Source of the DNA: Klebsormidium nitens
Lineage: Eukaryota; Streptophyta; Klebsormidiophyceae; Klebsormidiales; Klebsormidiaceae
Reading direction: 5' to 3'
Length of the DNA stretch: 50,375 nt
NCBI GenBank assembly: GCA_000708835.1
Contig: DF237284.1
Location: forward strand, 1,448 to 51,822
The translations under genes and the position numbers were made by a program. Positions 1 through 10,100 of the stretch are shown piece by piece. The notes beneath the pieces are model-generated. The model did not search any database and was not told where the DNA came from. It saw only the letters and a program-made list of their open reading frames with translations. Position 1 is the stretch's first letter; each line of letters begins with the position of its first letter.

Positions 1-168
1 GCCCCCCCCCCCCCTCCCGATTCGCCGACTCCACTACTTTGGCCACTAGATCGAACGGAAAAATGCACGTGTACGCGACAGATGACAGGTCCCCACCCCC
101 CCTGAATATGTCGGAGCTTGCGACAGATGACAGCCCCAACCTCCCAGTGCTCCATGTCGGCGATCCGG

Positions 169-441
169 TTATGTAAGCTTGAGTATGTTTTGACACCGCG
201 CCTTGCGCTCTGCTCTGTTGAGTCGCTTTGACTCAAACGCGACCGGTAGCAAGGTCCGGTCCGTACCGGTACCCTGCAAAAGTACTGCTCCAACGGCGAA
301 GTCAGAGGCGTCGAGGTCAAGTGTACAGGGTAACCGGGGGTCGTACGGTCGCAGAATAGGTGCATGAGTAAGTGCAAATTTGAGGGATTGAAACGCAGAC
401 TCGTGCGAATCGTTCCACTCGAATTTGCACCCCTTTTGCAA
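169..441 (-). pseudogene. RNase H domain fragment of the gypsy pol gene
   Basis: The reading frame contains the gypsy RNase H start: a connection segment (FEWNDSHESAFQSLK), then LDLDASDFAVGAVLLQ, in which the D-A-S-D block carries the first catalytic aspartate. In an intact element RNase H would run on for about 100 more residues. Here it ends soon after SKRLNRAERKARCQ, where a conserved YS-x-x-E-x-E motif is expected. It is out of frame with the RT segment, so a frameshift or small deletion lies near 441-460. Nothing downstream can be recognised. Confidence 0.8.
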
Positions 442-449
442 GAGGTCGG

Positions 450-1314
450 TCAGAGGTGCGGCAATGTGGGAGAACCTACGAATCGTCGATAAAAGCCAGC
501 GAGACCGAGAAACGAGCGGATATCGTGGGGATCAGCGGGTCGGGGCCATTTGCTTATGGCCTCCATTTTGCAAGATTCCATGCTTACCCCGTGCTCATTG
601 ATGACGTGGCCGAGGAAAGTGACCTCGGTACGCCACAATTCACACTTGGACTCTTTGGCGTAGAGCTTGTGAGCGCGAAGGCGTGTGAAAACCTCGCGGA
701 GTAGCCGTTCGTGCTCTTCTGCAGAATCGGAGTATATTAGAATATCGTCGAGGAAAATGACCACGCCCCTATCCAGCAAATCACCGAAGATTTTGTGCAT
801 TAAGTCCATGAATGCGGCCGGGGCGTTAGTCAAGTCAAAGGGGAGGACAAGCCACTCAAAATGACCGTACCGGGTTCGAAAAGCAGTTTTTTGTGACGTC
901 CTCTGCCGCAATCGGAATTTGCCAATATCCGGAGCGCAAGTCAATTCTGGAAAAGACTTTTGCGCCATGCAATTGGTCAATGAGATCGTCAGCACGGGGC
1001 AGAGGGTACGCATTTTTGACCGTCTGCTTGTTAAGCCCCCGGTAGTCGATACAGAACCGGAAACCGCCGTCCTTCTTGGGCGCGAAGAGAACCGGGGCGC
1101 CCCAGGGGGACGCGCTGGGGCGTATGAAGCCCTTGGCGAGGAGGTCGTCAAGGGTACATCGAAGCTCTTCCAGCTCGGTTGGGGATAGCCGGTAGATGGG
1201 GCGGTTGACCGGGGTAGCCCCCGGCAGAGTTTCGATGTTGAAGGGCATCCACCGGTCAGGTGGTAGGTGTGCGGGAAGATCCTGAGGGAAGAGGTCGGGG
1301 AATTCAGCCTTCAA
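450..1314 (-). pseudogene. Reverse transcriptase of the gypsy element, frameshifted
   Basis: Two overlapping frames together hold a complete gypsy RT. The upstream frame (1314 to about 890) has the N-terminal blocks, including [42 protein letters not shown] and the first catalytic Asp in [12 protein letters not shown]. The other frame (about 890 to 450) has the fingers-palm region ending in FLDDILIYS, the F-x-D-D version of the YxDD box, followed by the thumb block FLGHVINEHGV and FLGLAGFYRRFV. The frame change near 880-900 breaks the enzyme. Upstream, an in-frame TAA at 1342-1344 separates it from protease. Confidence 0.88.
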
Positions 1315-1341
1315 TTTCGCGCAACGTTCGAATTCAGCGGC

Positions 1342-1839
1342 TTAATTTTCGGTTATGTCAGGGGTAACGTTGGGAACGACTTGGAAGACAGGACCGTTTT
1401 TCTTTAAGATTTTTTTCATTTGGACTAAGTTTAGGACCCGATCGCCGTACTCCTGTTTTAAAGCGCGCTTAGACGGCCTTCCGGCCTCCAGCGTTACAGG
1501 CTTGGCTGCGTGGATGAAAGAAATTTGGCGCTTCTTCCAGTCAACACGCTTGTTGCCAGATTCAAGCCAAGGTAACTTCCCCAAAATGATGTCGTAGGTT
1601 ATGTCAGTTACGGTAAAATGTAGGTCCTCGGCATAGTCTGAACCGGCGGAAAATGGCACGACTTTGACTGTCCTATGGACCGGTTGATATGAACCATTGG
1701 CAAGTTTGACTCCCTGACCGTCGGTAATCTCAGCAGTTTCTATCCCTAACCGAGCAGCAAACGACGACGACATGCAATTATCTGACGAACCGCAATCAAT
1801 GAGTAGTGACTCTGCATGCACGACCTGACACTTGTCCAC
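1342..1839 (-). pseudogene. Retroviral-type aspartic protease segment of the gypsy element
   Basis: The frame shows LLIDCGSSDNCMSSSFAARL, corresponding to the hydrophobic-hydrophobic-D-[ST]-G active-site loop of retropepsins. The central residue is Cys instead of Ser/Thr, which may impair it. The later ITYDIILGKLPWL block is the ILG flap-side motif typical of plant gypsy proteases. The frame ends at a TAA directly before the RT coding sequence; in an intact element these regions are continuous. Confidence 0.8.
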
Positions 1840-1913
1840 GTAGAAATATCAAGCGAGAAGAAGGCGGGGCATTATGCCCCGGGCCTGCTGAATGGTTCCT
1901 GGGGATAGAGGGC

Positions 1914-3068
1914 TTAGCTCTGTCGCTGCCAGAAGACGTCCCGGGACCGTCGACTGGAGCATTTAGCGCGAGGCTCGGGGGTCTGGAAGTCGATCAGGTC
2001 TGGGTGCTCGGCAGGAGCCACCGGGTGCTCGACTTGAGCGACACTCCTCTGCAAGGGGGGTTTGCTGGGGCACTCAGCAATCAAGTGTCCCGGTTGCCTG
2101 CAGTAAAAGCAACCGCCGATCTTGAACAAGCGCGCTCGCTCGGTCTGGGTTAGTGGGGTCGGTTTGCGCCGAAGCGCATCGATCTCCATAGGGACAGGGC
2201 CGGTCCCACCAGGGTTAGCTAAACTGATGGGGGCGCCGGGGTTAGTAAAACTCAGAGGGGTTTGGGCCCTAGAGGTCCACACCCCATTAGATGCAAAGGT
2301 CGAGCAAAACCAGATCGGACTGCAAACCAGCAGAGCCCCACAACGAGTCGTAGCGGTCAGCAAGCTTAACCGCTTCCTCGAAGGTTTCGGGCTCACGCAT
2401 GATAACTTCCTGACGAGTGCGCGTGGCTTGAGACCGCGGATGAACCGGTCCAGAAGTTCTTCGTCTTGGATATACCGGGTACCTGTAGGGCTAACTTCTG
2501 CATGGACTGGGCGTAAGTCCTGACACTGACATCTTGCCTGAGACTCGCAAGCTTATCTCGAGCATGGCGTGTGGAGTTAACAGCCCTGAACCGGGACAAG
2601 AGCTCGGAAGTAAATGCATCCCAAGAGTACAAGGTCTCGTTGCCCCCATGGGCCACGCCGCATGAGTACCGCCACCAAGACTTAGCACTCCCAGTCAGCA
2701 ACCCAGCAGCCAAGAATACCTGCTTATCAGCAGGTGTCTCCATCCCGTGGAAATACATCTCACAGTCGAAAATGAAGTTCTCGTGACCGATCCTGCGGTG
2801 GACGAACCATCAAAGACCTCGGGAAACTTCAGCCTGCGATTCTTACCACCACCTGTACCAGCACCCGCTACTGCTGGTGCTGGTGCCTGTGGTTTCGCAG
2901 CAGGTACCTCAGCAGGTACCCCTGCACCCCAGCTGCAGCTGCAGTCGCCTCCATATGGGCCTGCATATGCTGCATCTGTCCAGCCATTCCGGCGACCACC
3001 TGAGTAAGCTGGTCGATAGCTGCTTGAAAAGCAGCTCCGCCTTGAGCTCCGGGGTCAATGTCAACCAT
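1914..3068 (-). pseudogene. Gag gene of the gypsy element with CCHC zinc knuckle, frameshifted
   Basis: A gag start codon is plausible at 3068, about 95 bp inside the primer binding site, giving a Met/Gln-rich opening (MVDIDPGAQGGAAFQAAIDQ). The capsid-like retrotransposon gag core follows at 2758-2393 (AKSWWRY, SWDAFTSELLSRFRAV, LRQDVSVRTYAQSM). The next block, RFIRGLKPR onward, continues in a different frame. A CCHC knuckle, CFYCRQPGHLIAEC (C-x2-C-x4-H-x4-C), is encoded near 2080-2130. At least two frame changes (around 2400-2450 and 2760-2870) show decay. Confidence 0.8.
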
Positions 3069-3163
3069 GGCGCTGGAAAAAGGAAGCTGGCAGGGAAGAG
3101 GGGACTGGACGTAGAGTCAAGGGGGAAGATAGGTGAGCTGAAGGAGGAGAGAAGGAAGCAGAA

Positions 3164-3175
3164 CCTCTGATACCA
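3164..3175 (-). promoter_or_regulatory. Primer binding site for initiator tRNA-Met
   Basis: The minus strand reads TGGTATCAGAGG immediately inside the LTR. TGGTATCAGAGC is the usual plant LTR-retrotransposon primer binding site, complementary to the 3' end of initiator tRNA-Met. Its place fixes the inner LTR edge (LTR ends ...TTACA at 3177) and the element's orientation. Confidence 0.85.
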
Positions 3176-3176
3176 A

Positions 3177-3730
3177 TGTAATCTCAAGGTAATTTCACTA
3201 GCCTAATCAGAGACTTATACACTAGTAGGGAGTTTAGCGGGGAAGAGCGGAGCTCGGAAGAGGAGAAACTTGCTAGGAATTGGGATGCCTCAAACTTGGT
3301 AAACCAGAAATGAGGTCTTACACGGTGGAGAAGTCCACCTTTATAGTTGAGCTGCAGCTAGTGCAGCTCCAGTCACAAGATGCAACGCAAGATAACAAGC
3401 AAGTGTGCAGCATGAGCAAGCAGACTTAACGGTCAAATGCAAGCAAGTGACCGTTAAGCAATGGTGGCAACATATCAATCGAACGGTGCAGGAATGCCAC
3501 GTAATCCTATAGATGTCGTGGCAGCAGAATATACGGTCTGGATGAAGCACGTGCTACAGATATAAAGCTTAGGTAAACAGGGGGTAAACGGTTTGCTGAA
3601 ACCTGGTCTTTCAGCCCAGAATCTGGTGGCAGCACTGCATGGTTCCAGCAGAGCTCTATCCTGCCTGTTGCATGCTACTATTGCTAGCTAGGAATGGTAT
3701 AAGAATGGTGCTAGGAATGGTATATATGCA
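3177..3730 (-). repeat. 5' LTR of the gypsy element (outer border uncertain)
   Basis: The inner border at 3177 is set by the adjacent primer binding site and the TG...CA rule. The outer border near 3730 is a guess, based on a plus-strand CA end in TATATATGCA. A TATA-like CTATAAAGG sits on the minus strand at about 3337-3346, about 170 bp before the primer site, and could be the LTR promoter. In the presumed U3 part, the 15-mer GCTAGGAATGGTATA occurs twice (3687-3701 and 3710-3724). With no partner LTR, neither border nor target-site duplication can be verified. Confidence 0.55.
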
Positions 3731-4164
3731 GCATTCGTATAGGCGCTACGAAGGGGTCATTTTGAAAGGTGTGTGAGCTCTATTTCCCCCTTTCTCAGCA
3801 TGGCCACGGCTCAAGCTTCCTTTTGCGTTACAAGGTCAGCGGCACCACCTTTCAAGCAGGCAGATAAGCGCTGCAGCATCGTCTGTGATGGATGGTGCAT
3901 TTGGCAGGACGGAAAGCTGACGTGCAACACCAGCCTCCTTCACAGGGCTCCATTGCTGCAAGATTGCAGCCAAGCCCAAGTGCTTCGTTGAAAAGGCTCC
4001 CCTAATCAGACCTGCAGCCTACTCGTGTAGCGATTGCCAGCAATGCTTTGCTTGGGGGAGGAAACATCGGCAAGTTTGGTCAAAGGCGGGCCGGGGGTGT
4101 CCCTCCAGTGTACAATTGCCGGCCAGTCCAGGATATTGTGCACTCGTCATCGTTCAGATAACCA
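3731..4164. other. Region upstream of the zinc-module gene; possible unproven first exon
   Basis: No convincing gene is seen. An ATG at 3799 opens a short frame (MATAQASFCVTR) that meets a donor-like CAAG|GTCAGC near 3831. A further Cys-rich stretch around 4030-4060 reads CSDCQQCF in one frame. Either could belong to upstream exons of the zinc-module gene, which itself lacks an ATG, but I cannot prove splicing. Confidence 0.25.
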
Positions 4165-4850
4165 GTGGTGATCAGGGCAGTCCTTGGAATCGACTGGTCA
4201 GACGACGGTCGTGAGTCTGAGAGCAAGAAATGCCTTAACTGCGGGCATCTGAAGCTGCTGATAGACTTCAGCGCAACAAATTCAAGTGCTGATGGGCTGA
4301 CCGACTCATGCAGAGCCTGCCTGGCGGTCTTTAGTGCCAAGCGGCTAGGTAAAGAACTGGGACACCTTGATGTGACCATCGATGAGGCGTGGGAGCGCGC
4401 CAGAACATGCACCTGCTGTGGGTGCATGAAAGAGGTGCGCAACTTTGGCTTAAACAGGGCGGCGAAAGACGGATGGAGAGTCTGGTGCCGGGGGTGTGAA
4501 TTCCGGAGGTGAAGTCCGCGCCAGAGTTCGATGTCGACAAGAAGCGGCGGAGCGGGCTCCAGGGAATGTGCAAAATGTGCCGCAACGAGTTGTACAAGAG
4601 TTTGTCTTTGCGCCGGCAGGCGTTTGCAGGGCACGCCGTTGCTCCAAGGGCTGAGAGGCTGTGTCAATCATGCAACAAGGTGAAGAAAGCGGGCGAGTTT
4701 CACGCTGATGTGAGATCGGTGGACGGCCTCGTATACGCGTGCAAGACGTGCAGTCTGGCCCAAGCAAGAGCTCGGTACCGGGCAAAGAAGAGGATAGCGG
4801 CAGGGTCGTTCAAAGAGGTGGAGGCATCACCTCCAAGCTCTGGGGCATGA
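4165..4850 (+). CDS. Tandem CxxC...CxxC zinc-module protein, probably partial or frame-broken
   Basis: Two adjoining frames (4165-4512 and 4509-4850) encode repeats of a roughly 33-residue module: C-x2-C, a Lys-rich turn, a conserved F, D/S-G-hydrophobic, then C-x2-C. Module 1 is CLNCGHLKLLIDF ... DGLTDSCRAC. Module 2 is CTCCGCMKEVRNF ... DGWRVWCRGC. The last is CQSCNKVKKAGEF ... DGLVYACKTC. The third module has only its second half (RRSGLQGMCKMC). The frame changes exactly there, and the spacer between modules 2 and 3 is missing, so a deletion with frameshift is likely. The pattern resembles treble-clef zinc sites of the HNH/endonuclease VII kind, but no catalytic HNH motif is visible and the function is unknown. 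There is no ATG: a TAA at 4159 precedes the frame, and an acceptor-like AACCAG lies at about 4160-4165, so 5' exons may exist. Confidence 0.5.
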
Positions 4851-6166
4851 GTCTAGTCAGACTGGAGTTACAACCCACAAATCACCGGCGTTGTAACCAC
4901 GAGGCCCTCTGCTCAAAAGTCTTACCCGCTTTGAGGAAAGCGTAAGCACTTCTCGAGCGGCGGAGCTCCCTCATGATTGCGTGTGCATGCGCACGCGCGC
5001 GCGAGCTGGAGGAACTGGCCCCCGTACGAGGAGCAAAACTTGAAGGTGTGGTGGGAGCTGCTGTTTGTCGAGTATCAAAGGTGGTGGCGTGTGCAACTGA
5101 ACAAGGAAAAGTGGATCCGGGACCAGGTGGGTCAGTGGGCTAACCAAGAATGGTCTGAGATTCGAGTCTCAGAACACTTGTGCAGAACTAGATCTGAGTT
5201 AGTCTGGTTAAGTAGGTCAATGCGCACTTACAGTCTCGGTTTCGTAGGGTGGGAAAGAAGTTTGTGATTTGATTTGAGCTAGAGAGTCGGTCAATGTCTA
5301 CATGTTGGAGGCCGGTTGTCTGAATGGGAACTCTGGGTTGAGGGGGGAAAGTACTGGGTGACCGGCGGGTTTCTTGAGTAAGCCTCGCGTACTTAACAGA
5401 TGTTGAGTTGGCAAATGTGACGCTTGTTGCGGAATAGGAAGCCTCTCAGCTTGTAGTTTTGGGATTGCATTTCTGAAGGTCGACATCAAAGAGAAAGAGA
5501 TGTGGAGTGGGGAAGCAATTCAGTTTGTGAGTCTCTTTGCTTTCTAAATTCTTGGGCTATATTTTTGCTTCGCGTACATTTCTTTGAGGGATTCGGGTAT
5601 GCCACTCACTGGATTACACCCAGACAAAGTCAGGTGATACTTCTTTGCCAAGTAATCATAAGGTTTGCTCTTGCAGAAGTCGAGCTTGTTTCTCAGGACC
5701 GTGCTTCTTCTGCAGAGTAGCCCCTCTTTTCTTCTTTGTTGGAGTCTTTTGTTTCCCGATTGACAAGACTCGTGTTCCTCCTGTTGAAGGACGAATACTG
5801 TAGTCGTGAAACCCGTTGATCCTGGTGTCAAAGGCCGAAGTTCTCAAAGGTTCTCGAAAACAGCAGAGTCAGAAAAGGAGTCGAAGGTGTCATATTTCAT
5901 TGGCTCCACAAATTCGTTATGCATTCGAAATTCTAAAAAGAAATTCCGTGCTTCTCGCATGCAGGTCCTTACGCTTGTGTACGCTCTCTGTGGGTCCACC
6001 GTCGAACTCGGTTACGCGCCTGGGGCCCTAGCCCCCATCTCTCATGACTGCGGGCAACAGAAGTCGCTCCCCGTCCTGCTCATGGCATACAAAAGATGCC
6101 GCAGGGAAGACAAGTGTCAACCGCCCACACGTCCCAGATTGAAGGAGAGGGCCAGCCCCGGCCGTG
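4851..6166. other. Intergenic, nothing recognised
   Basis: About 1.3 kb with only short, unconserved frames. There is an alternating purine-pyrimidine stretch near 4978-5005 (GTGTGCATGCGCACGCGCGC), able in principle to take up Z-form DNA. No RNA gene or domain was recognised. Confidence 0.4.
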
Positions 6167-6175
6167 AAGTAGAAG

Positions 6176-6362
6176 GAGCCGACACAGTTTAGGAATAGTA
6201 AGCTTCAGGAATAGTAAGCTCACCAGCCTGGGACGGGTAGGGTTAGTTTGGGGGTTAGGGTGGGTACAAGTGCGGAGCGGGTAGTTCTTATAGGTTAGGT
6301 TTTTAGTGTTTGGTTTGAGCTTACTATTCCTACGGCTTACTATTCCTAAACCGTGCCGTCGT
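6176..6362. mobile_element. 187-bp MITE, Mutator-like, flanked by 9-bp target duplications
   Basis: The two ends are inverted copies of each other over about 45 bp: CACAGTTTAGGAATAGTAAG on the left and, on the opposite strand, CACGGTTTAGGAATAGTAAG on the right. Each arm contains the 13-mer AGGAATAGTAAGC twice. Perfect 9-bp direct repeats AAGTAGAAG lie outside, at 6167-6175 and 6363-6371. A 9-bp duplication is the signature of MULE transposases. The outermost bases of the arms match poorly, so the exact ends are uncertain. The interior (about 6225-6310) is G/T-rich with TTAGGG-like words and has no coding capacity, so movement would depend on a transposase encoded elsewhere. Confidence 0.75.
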
Positions 6363-6371
6363 AAGTAGAAG

Positions 6372-7102
6372 AGCGGGTTTGAGGTAGCCAGGTGGGTTAG
6401 CGCATGTGGCGATATTTGGTTGGGGTTTGTGCCGAGCGGGCCTCGCTCTTCTGTGGAGGTCATTGCGTCTTGCAGTGCATGGAGTTTTGCCGGCTGTTGA
6501 AGTTCCAGAACGGAGCGGTTAAGAACGGACAAGATATCCTATGTCGAGCCAAATGAAACGGTTGGCAACTCAGGCTTCAAAAGCAGGAGTGTTTGTTCAC
6601 CCACCGAGAATGGTAGTCAAGAATCTGTATTGGTTGTTTGGCATATGATACTTTAATTGCAATCGTTGAGCACGTTCTGCGAGCCCTGTGCCAGTGGCTT
6701 GCAGTGACTAGGATCAGATCGACGCTAGCGCATATATGGATCATGAAGAAACTAAGTGACTTTATGTCATGAGCTAGACTGATAAGGCAAGTCTGTGGGG
6801 CCTGGCAGACCTAGTTGCTTGCACGAATACGAATTCCTCTGAGATCGATAAAGTTCGGGCCTGACGCGCCCAGGCACAAAGCGACCGTCTTAGTCAAAGA
6901 TCGGGACGGTCTCGTCGCGACATTGGCTATGCATTGAAGATAGGAACAAGCGTCACGCCTTTCTCGACCTTATTCGCTCCAGCTGTTGGGATATATGACA
7001 TGGCTGGATGTCAGTTAACCTTTATTTTTCATCGATTAGAAATCAAACGTCCAACGCGTGCTTGTAAAGTATTCCGAACGACCGTCTGCATGCTGCCCTC
7101 AA
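6372..7102. other. Intergenic 3' flank of the DUF89 gene
   Basis: No gene is seen. On the minus strand an AATAAA hexamer at 7021-7026 lies about 80 bp past the DUF89 stop codon and is a plausible polyadenylation signal for it. Confidence 0.4.
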
Positions 7103-10100
7103 TCAATCGTAGCCTGAAAGAACATGCTGCTTGGGAGACGGCACTGAATCTGGATTACTGCCGCTACCACCTTCAGGCTTGGCAACGCGTGTGTATTTGC
7201 AGACACAGTCGTACATTCGCCCTTTGAGGTACTCCGCTACCTCCTTGTGCTTGATCTGCACACGTGCCATAACGCCGTTAAGTTGCCATGATCCCTGATC
7301 CGGGCTGCCAAAGATTTTCTTCTTGCCACCGACTTATAATGCATCGACTTCCACATACGCAGTGTTGATAGCCGAATCGACAGGCGACACGAGAGAAGCA
7401 GACATGCTAAAATCATAGCTGTGAGTCGACGATGTCGCAGCGGGACCTTTCCTCACCATTCCTAGGTTCAGGGAGTCGACCTTCAGCTTCGCATACAGGT
7501 TGGTTTCTATTCCCCGGCCCTGAAAGAGAAGCGGGCGACCCAGTTGAGGGATTTTTGTTAGAAAAACACACTTCTTCCATCAAGTCCTGTATGCCTGGTC
7601 GAACCAAAACACAAACATGAGCGCTTGGCTGTAGGAGCTCGCACAAAGTAGGTTTCAAGGAATCTCAGCAAACTCCGCAAATATCGACAACGAAGCATTT
7701 AATAGCACACTAATTTGCTGGGTAGTGGGGAACAACACGTCACATTCGTCGAGGTTGCGGGGTTGCAGGCAATTGAAAGGGCAACTACGCACAAACAACC
7801 TTGCACGTAACGACCTCACTGAATCCTCACATCACACTTACTCTTCCGGTTGCGGTTATTCCTTGGTGACTGTTCCAGTTATGGTTACAATCGCTCTTCC
7901 CATCGAAATTTGACGGTTAGGGCTTCTCTTGCAAATACAAGGACTCTTACGGTGTCCAATTTTGAAACGGGGAATCTTATGCTTACGGTGTTCCATCTGC
8001 GTTGTCGATGCTCTTCCAGGTTATGCTTACCGTTACGTTTACAGTGGCCCTTGAAACCAGAGTCTACGGTAAGGTTTCGGGGTGTATCCCGTTCAAACCA
8101 GGAGACAAGCATCGGTACTGAGTCAGAATCAACTTAAGGAGACGGCGCGGCTTACCATCCCCTCAAAGACAACTAGATCGGCGTCCTCGGCGACCCAAGC
8201 AAGCTCCGGGGAGACGGACGTCAGGTCCAGAACCTGCGTACGTAAGATGGCACAGCCTTAAAACTCTGTTGGAGCCAAAAGGTGATTGACAGAAGGCGGC
8301 CAGATGTGACTTTAGGGGCGTAAGACGGATGAACGCTCTGCGGAGGCGTGAGGCGTTCTCTTACAGCGGAAATTCCGTGTCTGTCAAAAGGTGCCGGACG
8401 TCCGTGGAGGTCGGAGTCGGACGAACCCGTCTTGAAAGCAGGCGTTCGAGACGACCAGTGGCTGTCAGATAAGCACCGGACGTCCACTTGGAGGAGGTTA
8501 ACGTTTTCCAAGGGCAGCGTCGGTTGCAAACGATCAAGCGCTGTGATCCCGCTAGAGGAAGCATGCTTTGCAAATGCGTCCCCTATTCCCCAGCGAACGG
8601 CGCAACAACGGAAGCAGTTCTTGCACTCTCTTAATCCTTACTCGGGATGAACTCTGATTGAGCACTCGCCAGCTCCTGTCAGGCGCCCAGAGCAGCTACT
8701 AACGAAACACAGACACGTGGCACACTTGGTGACGTGGCTCACCGGAAGGTCGCTGCCGGAGTTGACGACGAGGAGGCTCCCGTTGTCGAGCGCCGCTTGC
8801 AACGGCTCGTCGTCAATCTGCAGCGGGGCCACATACCGCGGTTTGCGTAAACTTGTCACGAAGTCGACCGCGACCATTGCCTCGCACAGTGAGTGACGTC
8901 ACGAATGCCAATCGCGACCCTGAACGTCGATCCGATCGACAATCGACGGATTGAGGTACCAGCTTTGGCGATGACGTCACAAATCCGGTGCAAGGGTGTC
9001 GCACCGATTCATCGTGCACTTGGGTGCTCCGCTCGCCAGAAATTTGTGATCGACGGGGTTTCGAGCAAACCGCTGTGCCGCGCTTCCGTTCTGGCCCGGC
9101 AGAGAGTCGTCACTGACTGACACGTTTCACCTGCTTCAACGATTATTCGACGAGCGAAGCATGGACCAGGACGTGAAGCATTCGCTTGGTCTGTCAGCGG
9201 GCCCCAGCAGGGAGAGGATTTTAATCCTCAAAAAATATGAATCAATAAAAAGTATACAGTTCATCGTTGAAACCACTGCAAGGCTCAAGGATGATACGCT
9301 TCGGTAGCGACTCCATTACGGTTCCAACATTGACATGTCCGCAGGCCACAAAGGCTGTTGCATTGTGAGAATCCTAATCTCCCCTTTCCTCCCTCTCCAA
9401 GCACAGCCCACCTTATGCACGATGTCGCTCAGCTCCTCGTATGTGATGTCGTTGATGGAGGGCAGGTCGTTGGCCGCCAGAACAACCTGCAGGAGAAAAC
9501 AATAGCAGGTTTCTAGTTCTTTCGTGAAGCCGCAATTCCCGTTTCGCCATATCTCCTTCCGCTGATAGAAAGGATGGAGAGGGAGAACATTGACTTCCGA
9601 GCCGACAGTAGAGGACCCTCCTTACTAGAACGCTCTACGATCGACGGTCTGGGTTGACTGAAACTATCAAACTTGAACATCGATCGTAGGGTTTGTAAAT
9701 TGAAGGGGGTACCCGGGGAATCCACCGGCAGTCCCTGTTCTCCTTCCATCCGTTCTGTCAGCAGTGACTGAAGTGCGGCGAATGATGAACCTACTCAGAT
9801 TCGAATTCGACCATACATCGAGAACGCACACGCTTACTGCAGCGTATTACCTCGTATCACAGGAACAGGTCGTGTTCTGCTCCTCGTGCGACTTCTCTCA
9901 GCTCACATGAACGCCTTCACACGAACTTCGGGGTTGAGTATCTATTTCTCGAAGAGATCACCCTCGAAAAGGTTTTGCCCAACAGATGCGCCGGGAGCCG
10001 AAGATTCAGAGCGGCGCTCACCCGCGTCCCGTTCCGAATCAGCTCCCGCGCCAGGGGTATAATTCCCAGGATGACGTCAGCGCCCGAGTTGTCCACGAAC

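Larger units (their letters stand above)
1..3730 (-). mobile_element. Degenerate, truncated Ty3/gypsy LTR retrotransposon
   Basis: Read on the minus strand, the element runs LTR (from about 3730 to 3177), primer binding site, gag, zinc knuckle, aspartic protease, reverse transcriptase and the start of RNase H, then is lost near position 169. The gag-PR-RT-RNase H order and the RT and RNase H sequences are those of Ty3/gypsy elements. No integrase, chromodomain or second LTR lies in the window. The coding region is split over several frames with at least one in-frame stop between protease and RT, so this copy cannot make a full polyprotein. Positions 1-168 begin with a poly-C run and match nothing I recognise, which may be a contig-end artefact. 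The outer LTR border is an estimate. Confidence 0.9.

Noticed and set aside
6230-6310. Interstitial telomere repeat (TTAGGG-like words)
   Set aside because: Only irregular GGGTTAG/TTAGGG words occur, with no run of a constant unit; they are the interior of the MITE.
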